A stretch of 64,000 bases of DNA, from positions 1 through 64,000 of the forward strand of contig JAFUYO010000016.1 of assembly GCA_017470505.1 (NCBI GenBank). Reading direction: 5' to 3'. This DNA is from Butyrivibrio sp. Its GTDB lineage: Bacteria > Bacillota > Clostridia > Lachnospirales > Lachnospiraceae. The position numbers and the translations under genes are program-made. The notes under the pieces are model-generated. The model saw only the letters and a program-made list of their open reading frames with translations, had not been told where the DNA came from and did no database searches. Of the stretch, positions 36,365 through 44,082 are shown one piece after another; positions within the stretch are counted from its first letter, which is position 1, and every line of letters starts with the position of its first letter.

Positions 36365-37885
36365 ATGGCTAAAAAAAGCGTAGGATCAAACAGAAAAAGC
36401 GGGATATTGCTCCCGATCTTTTCGCTCTCATCGGAGTATGGAATAGGTGCTTTCTCGAAGGAAGCCTATGAGTTTGTGGATTTTCTGGAAAAGGCAGGAC
36501 AGAGCTACTGGCAGATACTTCCGCTTGGCCCGACCAGCTACGGAGATTCGCCCTATCAGTCGTTTTCTACTTTTGCGGGCAATCCGTATTTTATCGACCT
36601 GTGTGAGCTCATCGACATGGGGCTCATTACAAGGGCAGAGGCGGACAAGTGTGATTTTGGCGGATCGGAGGAGTACATCGACTATGAGAAGATGTACCGG
36701 TCGAGATTTGTCATTCTGAAAAAAGCCTATGACAGGATAGATTCGATAGATGACGGCGGAGACCTGAAAAAGAGATTTGAGGCGTTTAAGAAGGCGCCTG
36801 AGAACGACTGGCTTTTTGACTATTCTCTTTTCATGGCGCTCAAAAACGCCAACGACGGAAGAGCGTGGATCACCTGGGAGGACGGAGTCAGGCTTCGCAA
36901 AAAGACAGCTCTCAAAGAGGCAGCGGAAAAGTACAAAGAGGAGATAGATTTTTACAGTTTCCTTCAGTTTATGTTTTCTGACCAGTGGAAGAGGCTCAAG
37001 AAATATGCCAACGACAAGGGTATAGAGATAATAGGAGACATCCCGATCTATGTAGCCTTTGACAGCTCTGACACCTGGGCCAATCCGGAGCTCTTTTACC
37101 TTGACAAGGACAATGTGCCGATCGAGGTTGCAGGCTGCCCTCCTGATTCATTCAGCGCCACGGGCCAGCTCTGGGGCAATCCCCTCTACAGATGGGACTA
37201 CCACAAACAGACGGGCTTCAAGTGGTGGCTTAAGAGAATTGAGAAATGCTACAATCTATATGACGTTGTGAGGATAGACCACTTCAGAGGTTTTGATGAG
37301 TACTATGCAATTCCCTACGGCGACCGCACTGCTGAGAACGGCAAGTGGAAGAAGGGTCCGGGGTACGACCTCTTCAAGGTCATAAAGAGTGAGCTCGGAG
37401 AGAAGAAGATCATTGCTGAGGATCTGGGATTTTTGACGCCCACAGTCATAAAGCTTGTTGAAAAGACGGGCTACCCGGGGATGAAGATCCTTCAGTTCGC
37501 CTTTGATTCAAGGGAGGAGAGCGACTACCTTCCTCACAATTACAAGAAAAACAGCGTTGTCTATACGGGAACTCACGACAATGAAACCAGCCGCAGCTGG
37601 TTTGACCATCTTCCGAGGCAGGACAAGACCTTTGCCAAGGAGTACCTCGGGATTAAAAATGCCAGGGACGCTGTCTGGTCGATGATAAGAGCGTGCTTTG
37701 CCTGTGTATCCGACACAGTCATAATACCGATGCAGGACTACTTAGAGCTGCCCGAGTACGCAAGGTGCAACACACCATCTACCCTCGGCGGAAACTGGGT
37801 GTGGAGAATGAAGAAGGATGCACTCTCAGACAAGCTCTGCGAAAAGATTCACGATTTCACAAGGATTTATAAGAGACTGAGGTAA
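36365..37885 (+). CDS. malQ: 4-alpha-glucanotransferase (GH77)
   Basis: Amylomaltase that moves alpha-1,4-glucan segments in maltodextrin or glycogen use. GH77 motifs are present: PLGPTSYGDSPYQSFS (52-67), the nucleophile Asp in VRIDHFRGF (about 300-308), the acid/base Glu in IIAEDLGFLTP, and TGTHDNET. At 506 residues it is typical for bacterial MalQ. GAGGAGAT precedes the ATG at 36365. It is followed by a terminator. Confidence 0.96.
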   Translation: MAKKSVGSNRKSGILLPIFSLSSEYGIGAFSKEAYEFVDFLEKAGQSYWQILPLGPTSYGDSPYQSFSTFAGNPYFIDLCELIDMGLITRAEADKCDFGGSEEYIDYEKMYRSRFVILKKAYDRIDSIDDGGDLKKRFEAFKKAPENDWLFDYSLFMALKNANDGRAWITWEDGVRLRKKTALKEAAEKYKEEIDFYSFLQFMFSDQWKRLKKYANDKGIEIIGDIPIYVAFDSSDTWANPELFYLDKDNVPIEVAGCPPDSFSATGQLWGNPLYRWDYHKQTGFKWWLKRIEKCYNLYDVVRIDHFRGFDEYYAIPYGDRTAENGKWKKGPGYDLFKVIKSELGEKKIIAEDLGFLTPTVIKLVEKTGYPGMKILQFAFDSREESDYLPHNYKKNSVVYTGTHDNETSRSWFDHLPRQDKTFAKEYLGIKNARDAVWSMIRACFACVSDTVIIPMQDYLELPEYARCNTPSTLGGNWVWRMKKDALSDKLCEKIHDFTRIYKRLR

Positions 37886-37887
37886 TA

Positions 37888-37923
37888 ATCAGGGGCAGGG
37901 ATTTTTTCTGCCCCTGATTTTAT
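37888..37923 (+). terminator. intrinsic terminator after malQ
   Basis: Stem atcaggggcag / ctgcccctgat with a 9-nt loop, then tttta. Confidence 0.9.
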
Positions 37924-37997
37924 TAGTGAAACTATTGATTAAATATGGTATACTTGCAAAGTATTTGCTCTGAATAAAATTAGTTTGAGGGAGAAAG

Positions 37998-38795
37998 ATG
38001 ACCGGAGATACCGTAAAGGAAATATTTTCTGCTTTTCTTAAGTATGTGCTGCCGTTTCTGGCGGCTTATATTTTGAATATGCTGCTCAACAGGTATCTGA
38101 GCAAGCAGTTTTTGAGAGGCAAGATACATCTTGTATTTTTGAAGGGTCTGATAATAGCCTTCATATGGTCGGTGGCGGCACTGACTGCGCTGAGCGGAAT
38201 CCCGGCTTTTTCAAAGACCTGGGAGACGGCGATCGCATCGTCCGGAATCGCTGCTGTTGTACTGGGTCTTGCAGCACAGTCGACACTGGCAAATGTCTTT
38301 GCGGGAATCGCCCTGTCTGCAGCTCATTCAAGGCCCTTTGACATCGGGGACAGGATCAGGATCGACAACTATGAACCGGGGTATGTGGAGGATATTACGC
38401 TCCGCCACACTGTCATCAAGACATATCAGAATGAGATCATCTACATTCCAAACTCGATCGTAGGCTCAGCGACCATAATCAACTACACTCAGGAAAAATC
38501 TTTTTCCTACCCTGTGAGGGTTTCTGTTGCGTATGGAACAGACATGGAAAAGGCGATGGATGTGATGGCGGATGTTATCTATAATCACCCCAAGCACTAC
38601 GGTCCAAGACCCGCGGTTTTGTGCAAGAGCTGTGACGACAGCGGGGTCCTCCTTCAGGCGCTCGTCGAGACCAGAGACTTCAAGGACAACCCGGTGTCAT
38701 GCTCTGATATTCTCGTTGAGATAATGAAGAGATTCGATGAAGAGGGAATAGAGATCCCTTACAACAAACTGGTAGTTTATAGAGGAGAGAAATGA
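37998..38795 (+). CDS. small-conductance mechanosensitive channel (MscS family)
   Basis: A 265-residue membrane channel with three predicted membrane segments (about 10-28, 45-65, 72-97); the pore helix is Ala/Gly-rich (GIAAVVLGLAAQSTLANVFAGIALSA). The MscS beta domain follows (FDIGDRIRIDNYEPGYVEDITLRHTVIKTYQNEIIYIPNS), then a C-terminal alpha/beta part. It releases solutes on hypo-osmotic shock. GAGGGAG precedes the ATG. The stop overlaps the next start. Confidence 0.93.
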   Translation: MTGDTVKEIFSAFLKYVLPFLAAYILNMLLNRYLSKQFLRGKIHLVFLKGLIIAFIWSVAALTALSGIPAFSKTWETAIASSGIAAVVLGLAAQSTLANVFAGIALSAAHSRPFDIGDRIRIDNYEPGYVEDITLRHTVIKTYQNEIIYIPNSIVGSATIINYTQEKSFSYPVRVSVAYGTDMEKAMDVMADVIYNHPKHYGPRPAVLCKSCDDSGVLLQALVETRDFKDNPVSCSDILVEIMKRFDEEGIEIPYNKLVVYRGEK

Positions 38796-39322
38796 AAATG
38801 GAATCAAACAGAAAACAGATATTATTCATTATGCACGCAGCTGTGATAGCAGCTCTTTACGTGGTGCTGACCGTTCTGGCAGCGGGATTTGACCTTGCAA
38901 GCGGTGCGATACAGGTCAGGTTTTCGGAGTGCCTTACGGTGCTGCCTTTCTTTACACCGGCTGCAATCCCCGGAGTTACTATAGGATGCTTTCTTGCAAA
39001 CATCATAACAGGAGGAATGCCGCAGGATGTCATCTTCGGAACGCTTGCGACACTTATCGGGGCACTTGGAACATATCTGCTTCGGGGCAACAGGTTTGTC
39101 TGTACACTTCCGCCTGTTGTTTCAAACGCTGTCATCATCCCTTTTATTCTTAAGTATGCATACGGGCTTGACGGCGCACTGTGGTTCTTTGCACTGACAG
39201 TGGGTATCGGCGAGATAATAACCTGCGTGATCTTCGGACAGATACTGATTACGGCTCTTATGCCCATAAGGCACAGGATATTCGGAGACGTAACAGAGGC
39301 AGTAAAAAAAGCAGTGAACTAA
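38792..39322 (+). CDS. queT: QueT family transporter (putative queuosine precursor uptake)
   Basis: A 176-residue membrane protein with about five membrane segments. Family features are ALYVVLTVLAAGFDLASGAIQVRFSECLTVLPFF and a GxxIANIxxG-like IGCFLANIITGGMPQDVIFGTLATLIGAL. QueT proteins are thought to be ECF-type substrate subunits for queuosine precursors. The start is ATG 38792 (ATGA overlap with mscS) or ATG 38798. No preQ1 riboswitch can be upstream, because the region is coding. Confidence 0.85.
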   Translation: MKMESNRKQILFIMHAAVIAALYVVLTVLAAGFDLASGAIQVRFSECLTVLPFFTPAAIPGVTIGCFLANIITGGMPQDVIFGTLATLIGALGTYLLRGNRFVCTLPPVVSNAVIIPFILKYAYGLDGALWFFALTVGIGEIITCVIFGQILITALMPIRHRIFGDVTEAVKKAVN

Positions 39323-39345
39323 GGAAACACTTAATCAGTGTTTCC
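39323..39345 (+). terminator. hairpin after queT
   Basis: Perfect 9-bp stem ggaaacact / agtgtttcc with a 5-nt loop and no T-run; related in sequence to hairpins near 13636-13657 and 13729-13753. It begins immediately after the queT stop. Confidence 0.45.
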
Positions 39346-39368
39346 CTGAAGATTTTCAGGAGAAGGTT

Positions 39369-39980
39369 ATGGGAAAACTATATTTCAGGTACGGGGCTAT
39401 GGGGAGCTCCAAGACAGCGAATGCTCTGATGGTGCGCTACAACTACATGGAAAAGGGACAGAACTGCATTCTGTTAAAGCCCATGACAGAGGACCGGGAC
39501 GGGGCAAAGAAAGTGCGCTCAAGGATGGGGCTTGAGGCGGACTGCATATTTGTGGAGGACTTTCTAGACGAGGTTGTAAATGAGTGGTTTACGAAAAAGT
39601 CCGACTCCTGGAAAAAGCTGGACTGCGTTCTCGTGGATGAAGCCCAGTTTCTGACAGAAGAGCAGGTCGACCTTCTTGCAGAGGTTGTGGACAGATATGA
39701 TCTGCCCGTTATCTGCTACGGTCTTAGGACTGACTTTACAAGCCACCTCTTTACGGGCTCAAAGCGCCTCATGGAGATCGCCAACTACATCGAGGAGGTT
39801 CCGACAGTCTGCTGGTGCGGAAGGAGAGCAAATTTCAACGCCCGGGTATCCGGCGGAAAGGTTGTCCGAAACGGCGAGCAGATCATGATGGGCGGCAATG
39901 AGTCCTACGTATCTGTGTGCAGGCGCCACTTCCTCTCAGGAGAGGTTGACGGAAAGCGCGAGCGTGACGTAAAAGAGTAA
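39369..39980 (+). CDS. tdk: thymidine kinase, type II
   Basis: Salvages thymidine to dTMP. The P-loop is YFRYGAMGSSKTANAL (4-19), the Walker B-like VLVDEAQFL near 92 and the lasso/zinc region CWCGRRANFNARV with a later Cys in VCRRHF. At 203 residues it is normal for this family. It is preceded by AGGAGA. Start is clear. Confidence 0.94.
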   Translation: MGKLYFRYGAMGSSKTANALMVRYNYMEKGQNCILLKPMTEDRDGAKKVRSRMGLEADCIFVEDFLDEVVNEWFTKKSDSWKKLDCVLVDEAQFLTEEQVDLLAEVVDRYDLPVICYGLRTDFTSHLFTGSKRLMEIANYIEEVPTVCWCGRRANFNARVSGGKVVRNGEQIMMGGNESYVSVCRRHFLSGEVDGKRERDVKE

Positions 39981-39999
39981 AAAAGTCCGGCAAGAGGCC

Positions 40000-40105
40000 G
40001 GTGGAAAGGAGAATTTCGCCCAAGGTGTGCAGCTTCTCCATTCCACCCGGTGCAACCATCAATATGGACGGCACCTGCATTGCGCTTGGATTTGAAAATG
40101 TATAA
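40000..40105 (+). other. hairpin enclosing a ribosome-like site and a 26-34 codon reading frame
   Basis: Arms GGTGGAAAGGAGAA (40000-40013) and TTCTCCATTCCACC (40034-40047), one mismatch, with a 20-nt loop. From GTG 40001 (or GTG 40025) a reading frame runs to TAA 40105 and ends in IPPGATINMDGTCIALGFENV. The AAGGAG at 40006 would be inside the stem, 13 nt before GTG 40025. It may be a small regulated gene or only a structured 3' region of tdk; coding is weakly supported. Confidence 0.3.
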
Positions 40106-40119
40106 CAGCTAAAAAAGAT

Positions 40120-41172
40120 TTACATGGCGGCGAGGTCGACCTGTTGCAGGGTTCCGACTCCGCCGCTTTCTTTCAGGAATACTCCCGTTGATCGCGTCTG
40201 TGCTGCCTTCATGAAACCCGCGCCAAGGTGAGTGAACTCTGTACCAGCGCTTCCGAGGTATATTGCGCCGACGTCCGCTTCTTTGAGGTCCATAAGGGTG
40301 TCAGTGCCGTCCTCGTTCCTCAGCCATACTCTGAGCTTGTCATAGACTTCGTCGTTTTCGTCTATCCATCCGTTTCCGTCTTTGTCGTAGAAAGAAAGGT
40401 CCTTAAAGCCGTCGCCCGATTTTGTGCCGAAGAGTTCAGACCCGTCGCCAATCCTGCCGTCGCCGTTTTTGTCGAGGGCAAGGAATCCCGAGCCTTTTTC
40501 AAATTCCGAAATCTTATCGTCCTTCCCGTCGCAGTCGAGGTCGAAGTAGAAGGACTGATCGCTGATGTGTGTGACATCTGATCCCACGTTTATTACGAGC
40601 GGATCGATGAAGTTTGCTGATCTGGCATAGCTTATGCCTGCCTGCTCCGTAAGGATCCGTGACATGGCAAAGTCGACGTTAAAATCAATTTCCCTGCCGT
40701 CCTCTGTAAGAGCCATTCCCGTTCCTGAAAACGTTGTGCTCTCCTCCTCGGTGTGAGTCATGGTCACGGTCGTGACCTTCAGAAATGAACCGGCGCTCAG
40801 CTCGTTTGCGGCGCTGCTCAGGGTCTGAGAAAAGCTTCGGCTCTCCCTGCCTTCTCCAAAGCTCTGAAGGAGCCTTAGTATCCTCTCGAGGAGATTTGCT
40901 CTTATCTGCGCGATCTGCTCCTCTAAAGAAGCTGCAGCTGGTGAGAGGTAGTCGCTCTTTTGCGGGCGAAGCGATGAGTAGCTCTCGCTCGTAAGGGCAG
41001 TTTCACTGCCCGCATCACCACTCAGGGTCAGCTCATCCATTTTCTTCTCCTGACCTTTCAGGCTCTCGAGAAAAGACTGCCGCGTTGCAATCCCGGACTG
41101 GACAGTGATGCTGCTCTCCTCGTGATAGTGGTGGTTGGAAATAAGGTTTACGTTACTCTGTGCAATTTTCAT
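40120..41172 (-). CDS. protein with dockerin/EF-hand-like calcium loops
   Basis: A 350-residue protein without signal peptide. The N-terminal 130 residues are Ser/Glu-rich, with a helical segment EEQIAQIRANLLERILRLLQSF. The C-terminal half has three Asp-rich loops, at 211-219 (DLDCDGKDD), 234-240 (DKNGDGR) and 263-272 (DKDGNGWIDE), in the spacing of calcium-binding loops. The domain between 150 and 205 has FNVDFAMSRI. Similar proteins occur in flagellated and environmental bacteria without known role. A GGAGG site is before ATG 41172. It converges on tdk. Confidence 0.78.
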   Translation of the reverse strand: MKIAQSNVNLISNHHYHEESSITVQSGIATRQSFLESLKGQEKKMDELTLSGDAGSETALTSESYSSLRPQKSDYLSPAAASLEEQIAQIRANLLERILRLLQSFGEGRESRSFSQTLSSAANELSAGSFLKVTTVTMTHTEEESTTFSGTGMALTEDGREIDFNVDFAMSRILTEQAGISYARSANFIDPLVINVGSDVTHISDQSFYFDLDCDGKDDKISEFEKGSGFLALDKNGDGRIGDGSELFGTKSGDGFKDLSFYDKDGNGWIDENDEVYDKLRVWLRNEDGTDTLMDLKEADVGAIYLGSAGTEFTHLGAGFMKAAQTRSTGVFLKESGGVGTLQQVDLAAM

Positions 41173-41374
41173 GGTACCTCCTTTGTTCAGTGGGGATTCA
41201 TTTTTGGGTACAAAAAATGAACCTCCATCATGATGAAGTGTCTGTCATCCCTGAAGATCCATGCTTTCCTTAGCTTTTATATATATCGGCAGGGTGCTTC
41301 TTTTTCATGATAGCATGATAGCAAAAACACAACTTTCCTTGATTTTAGCCTTATGTGTCCGTATAATGCTATAT

Positions 41375-41523
41375 GATGACTATTCAGAGCCAAGCGAACG
41401 CATTTAAAAATGCAGATGCCGGGCTTGCTCGGGCAGATGCATTTTTTAATGTGTTCATTTGGCGGATATCCGCCAACGAGGAAACGTTTACGTTTCCGAG
41501 TCTTGGCTATGAATAGTTACACA
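41375..41523. other. multi-branched inverted-repeat structure before hisC
   Basis: Closing stem 41380-41394 / 41502-41516 (ctattcagagccaag / cttggctatgaatag, one mismatch) encloses three hairpins: 41396-41456 (gaacgcatt... / ...aatgtgttc, about 20 paired bases), 41461-41474 (ggcggatatccgcc) and 41480-41497 (ggaaacg-ttta-cgtttcc). It looks like a four-way junction. No ORF, T-box motif or terminator T-run follows. The 375-bp gap also has an AT-rich upstream part with possible promoters. Confidence 0.75.
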
Positions 41524-41547
41524 TCCTGCAAACTTTAAGGAGACAGT

Positions 41548-42600
41548 ATGAGCTGGGAAGATAATGTAAGGCGCGTTGTTCCGTACACACCGGGAGAGCA
41601 GCCGAGGATCAAAAATCTGATAAAGCTGAACACCAACGAGTGTCCGTACCCGCCCGCACCGCAGGTTGCGGAGAAGTTAAAGTCGATAAACTACGAGGAT
41701 CTGCGGCTTTACCCGGATCCCCAGGCCAGCGCCCTTGCGTCGGCAATCTCCGGATATTACCACGTGCCGATGGATCAGGTCTTTGTCGGAGTTGGTTCGG
41801 ATGATGTCATCTCAATGGCGTTCATGGCTTTCTTTAATTCGGACAGGCCCATTCTTTTCCCCGATGTCACATATTCTTTTTATGATGTCTGGGCAAATCT
41901 CCACGGGATTCCGTTTGAGAGGGTTCCGCTTGATTGCGATTTCAAACTGGTCAGGGAAGGCTTTCTTAAAGAGAACGGCGGAATAATCTTCCCCAATCCA
42001 AACGCGCCCACAGGCATATACGAGGACATCTCCTTCGTCGAGGACATAGTAAAGAATAATCCGGACGTTGTTGTCATCGTCGATGAGGCGTATATCGATT
42101 TTGGCGGAAAGAGCGCCCTTCCTCTTATAGATAAGTATGAAAATCTCTTAATTGTCCAGACCTTTTCAAAGTCGAGGGCAATGGCAGGGATGCGCATAGG
42201 CTACGCCTTCGGCTCCAAAAAGCTGATCGGGTACCTTCAGGATGTCAAGTTCTCCTTTAACTCATATACGATGAACAGGCCGTCTCTCGAGGTCGGTGCC
42301 GCAGCACTTCAGGACGATGAGTACTTTAAGGATGTGTGCGGAAAGATCATAAAGACGAGGGAGAGGGTAAAGGGAAGACTGCGTGAACTTGGGTTTGACT
42401 TCACGGATTCCATGGCAAACTTCATTTTCGCAAGGCACAGGACGATCCCCGGAAAAGATATAGCGGGTGACCTGCGCCTCAAGGGCATAATTGTAAGGCG
42501 CTGGGACGCAGACAGGATATCCGATTACCTCAGGATCAGCATAGGCACTGATGAGGAGATGGACAAACTTCTTATTGCCCTTAAGGAAATCGTAGCATGA
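41548..42600 (+). CDS. hisC: histidinol-phosphate aminotransferase
   Basis: PLP enzyme that converts imidazole acetol phosphate to histidinol phosphate. The fold-type I sequence starts KLNTNECPYPPAP and has the PLP lysine in TFSKSRAMAGMRIGYAFGS (near 213-221), NPNAPTGIYED and RISIGTDEEMDKLL. At 350 residues it is of family length. AAGGAG precedes ATG 41548. It is alone, away from hisA and other his genes in this window; some HisC enzymes also serve aromatic amino acids. Confidence 0.9.
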   Translation: MSWEDNVRRVVPYTPGEQPRIKNLIKLNTNECPYPPAPQVAEKLKSINYEDLRLYPDPQASALASAISGYYHVPMDQVFVGVGSDDVISMAFMAFFNSDRPILFPDVTYSFYDVWANLHGIPFERVPLDCDFKLVREGFLKENGGIIFPNPNAPTGIYEDISFVEDIVKNNPDVVVIVDEAYIDFGGKSALPLIDKYENLLIVQTFSKSRAMAGMRIGYAFGSKKLIGYLQDVKFSFNSYTMNRPSLEVGAAALQDDEYFKDVCGKIIKTRERVKGRLRELGFDFTDSMANFIFARHRTIPGKDIAGDLRLKGIIVRRWDADRISDYLRISIGTDEEMDKLLIALKEIVA

Positions 42601-42679
42601 GCAGAAATTGTGCGTTTTGCCTTGCCTTTCTCCTAGTCGTACTTTTTTATTCGCTTTATTTTTTACGAGGAGTTTTATT

Positions 42680-43153
42680 ATGTTTAAAAAATATATGATT
42701 GTTTTTCTGATCTCGATGGTACCTCTTATTGAGCTGAGGGGGGCTGTTCCATACGCGATAGCCATGGGGCTTCCCGTGCTTCCTAGCTACATTATCGCTA
42801 TCATCGGAAATATGGTACCCGTGCCATTCATCTTTTTCTTTGCGAGGAAGGTCCTTGAGTGGGGCAAGGATAAGCCACTCATCGGTCCGTTTTTCAGGTT
42901 CTGCCTTGAGAAAGGCCACAAGGGAGGAGAAAAGCTCAAGGAGAAGGCCGGAAAGGGACTTTACTGGGCGCTTTTCCTGTTCGTGGGAATCCCGCTCCCG
43001 GGAACAGGGGCATGGACCGGAACGCTCGCTGCATCAATCCTCGATATGGATTTTAAGAAGTCTGTAAGGGCTATTGTATGCGGTGTCATCCTCGCAGGTA
43101 TCATCATGGGGACGGGCACGAAGGTCATTATGATGATATCACAGATCTTCTGA
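42680..43153 (+). CDS. COG2426 small multidrug export family membrane protein
   Basis: A 157-residue integral membrane protein with four or five membrane segments. Family features: MVPLIELRGAVPYAIAMGLP and the GIPLPGTGAWTGTLAASIL block. The family is named small multidrug export protein, but its transport role is little tested. The longer frame begins upstream; ACGAGGAG before ATG 42680 is decisive. It follows hisC by 79 bp. Confidence 0.85.
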   Translation: MFKKYMIVFLISMVPLIELRGAVPYAIAMGLPVLPSYIIAIIGNMVPVPFIFFFARKVLEWGKDKPLIGPFFRFCLEKGHKGGEKLKEKAGKGLYWALFLFVGIPLPGTGAWTGTLAASILDMDFKKSVRAIVCGVILAGIIMGTGTKVIMMISQIF

Positions 43154-43208
43154 CGCAGCATTTTAAAAACCAGGAAAGATAATTGTTCAGGTTATGACAG
43201 GAGTGCAA

Positions 43209-44072
43209 ATGGAAGCTTATACCGATTTTGCAGCAGTCTATGACACTTTTATGGATGAGACCCCATACGATGTATGGGGTAATTTTGTTGCGGGACTGAT
43301 AGAAAAATACGGGATTTCGGAGCCTGTTAAAAAGGATGAGGGAGTGAAATCCGGTGCAGGAAAAGAAGCGCATGAAGCTGAAAGCGCTGCAGAGGAGAAC
43401 TCTGAGGAAGCTCTCCTTGAGGAGAAGAACCTCGTTGTAGAGCTCGGGTGCGGGACAGGCGCCTTTACCAGAGTGATGAGAGGACTCGGGTATGACATCT
43501 GCGGGATTGATATATCCCCTGAGATGCTCAACATCGCGAGGAGCAGAAACGAAGAGTCAGGGCTTGACATCATGTACCTTGAGCAGGACATGAGGGAGCT
43601 TGACCTTTACTGCACCGCGGGAACGATTATCAGTGTCTGCGACAGCATAAATTATATTCTTGAAGATAAAGAGATGATCGACACCTTTAAGCTTGTCAAC
43701 AATTTCCTCTTTCCAAAGGGAATCTTCATATTTGATTTTAATACCATCTACAAGTACGCTGTGGTCATCGGCGATGCGACAATAGCCGAGAGCAGGGATG
43801 ACTGCAGCTTTATCTGGGACAACTACTACCATGAGGAGAGTCACATCAACGAGTATGACCTGACTATCTTTGCGCGCGCATCAGAGAGCGAAGACCTCTT
43901 TACAAGGTCGGTTGAGACGCACTTCCAGAGGGGATATACGCTTTCTGAGATGAAGAAGTTTGTAGACCTTGCAGGAATGGAGTTTGTAGCTGCCTTTGAT
44001 GCAGACACATGGAAGGACCCTTCCGAAATTTCTGAGCGCATATACATTGTTGCGCGGGAGAATAGCAAATAA
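43209..44072 (+). CDS. class I SAM-dependent methyltransferase
   Basis: A 287-residue methyltransferase with motif I VVELGCGTGAFTRVM (near 80) and motif II-like MYLEQDMRELDL. Between the first helix and motif I is an unusual acidic insert of about 35 residues (KDEGVKSGAGKEAHEAESAAEENSEE). The substrate is unknown. AGGAG fits ATG 43209 better than the upstream ATG at 43194. The next gene starts 10 bp later, so a shared transcript is likely. Confidence 0.88.
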   Translation: MEAYTDFAAVYDTFMDETPYDVWGNFVAGLIEKYGISEPVKKDEGVKSGAGKEAHEAESAAEENSEEALLEEKNLVVELGCGTGAFTRVMRGLGYDICGIDISPEMLNIARSRNEESGLDIMYLEQDMRELDLYCTAGTIISVCDSINYILEDKEMIDTFKLVNNFLFPKGIFIFDFNTIYKYAVVIGDATIAESRDDCSFIWDNYYHEESHINEYDLTIFARASESEDLFTRSVETHFQRGYTLSEMKKFVDLAGMEFVAAFDADTWKDPSEISERIYIVARENSK

Positions 44073-44082
44073 GGAGTATTAA

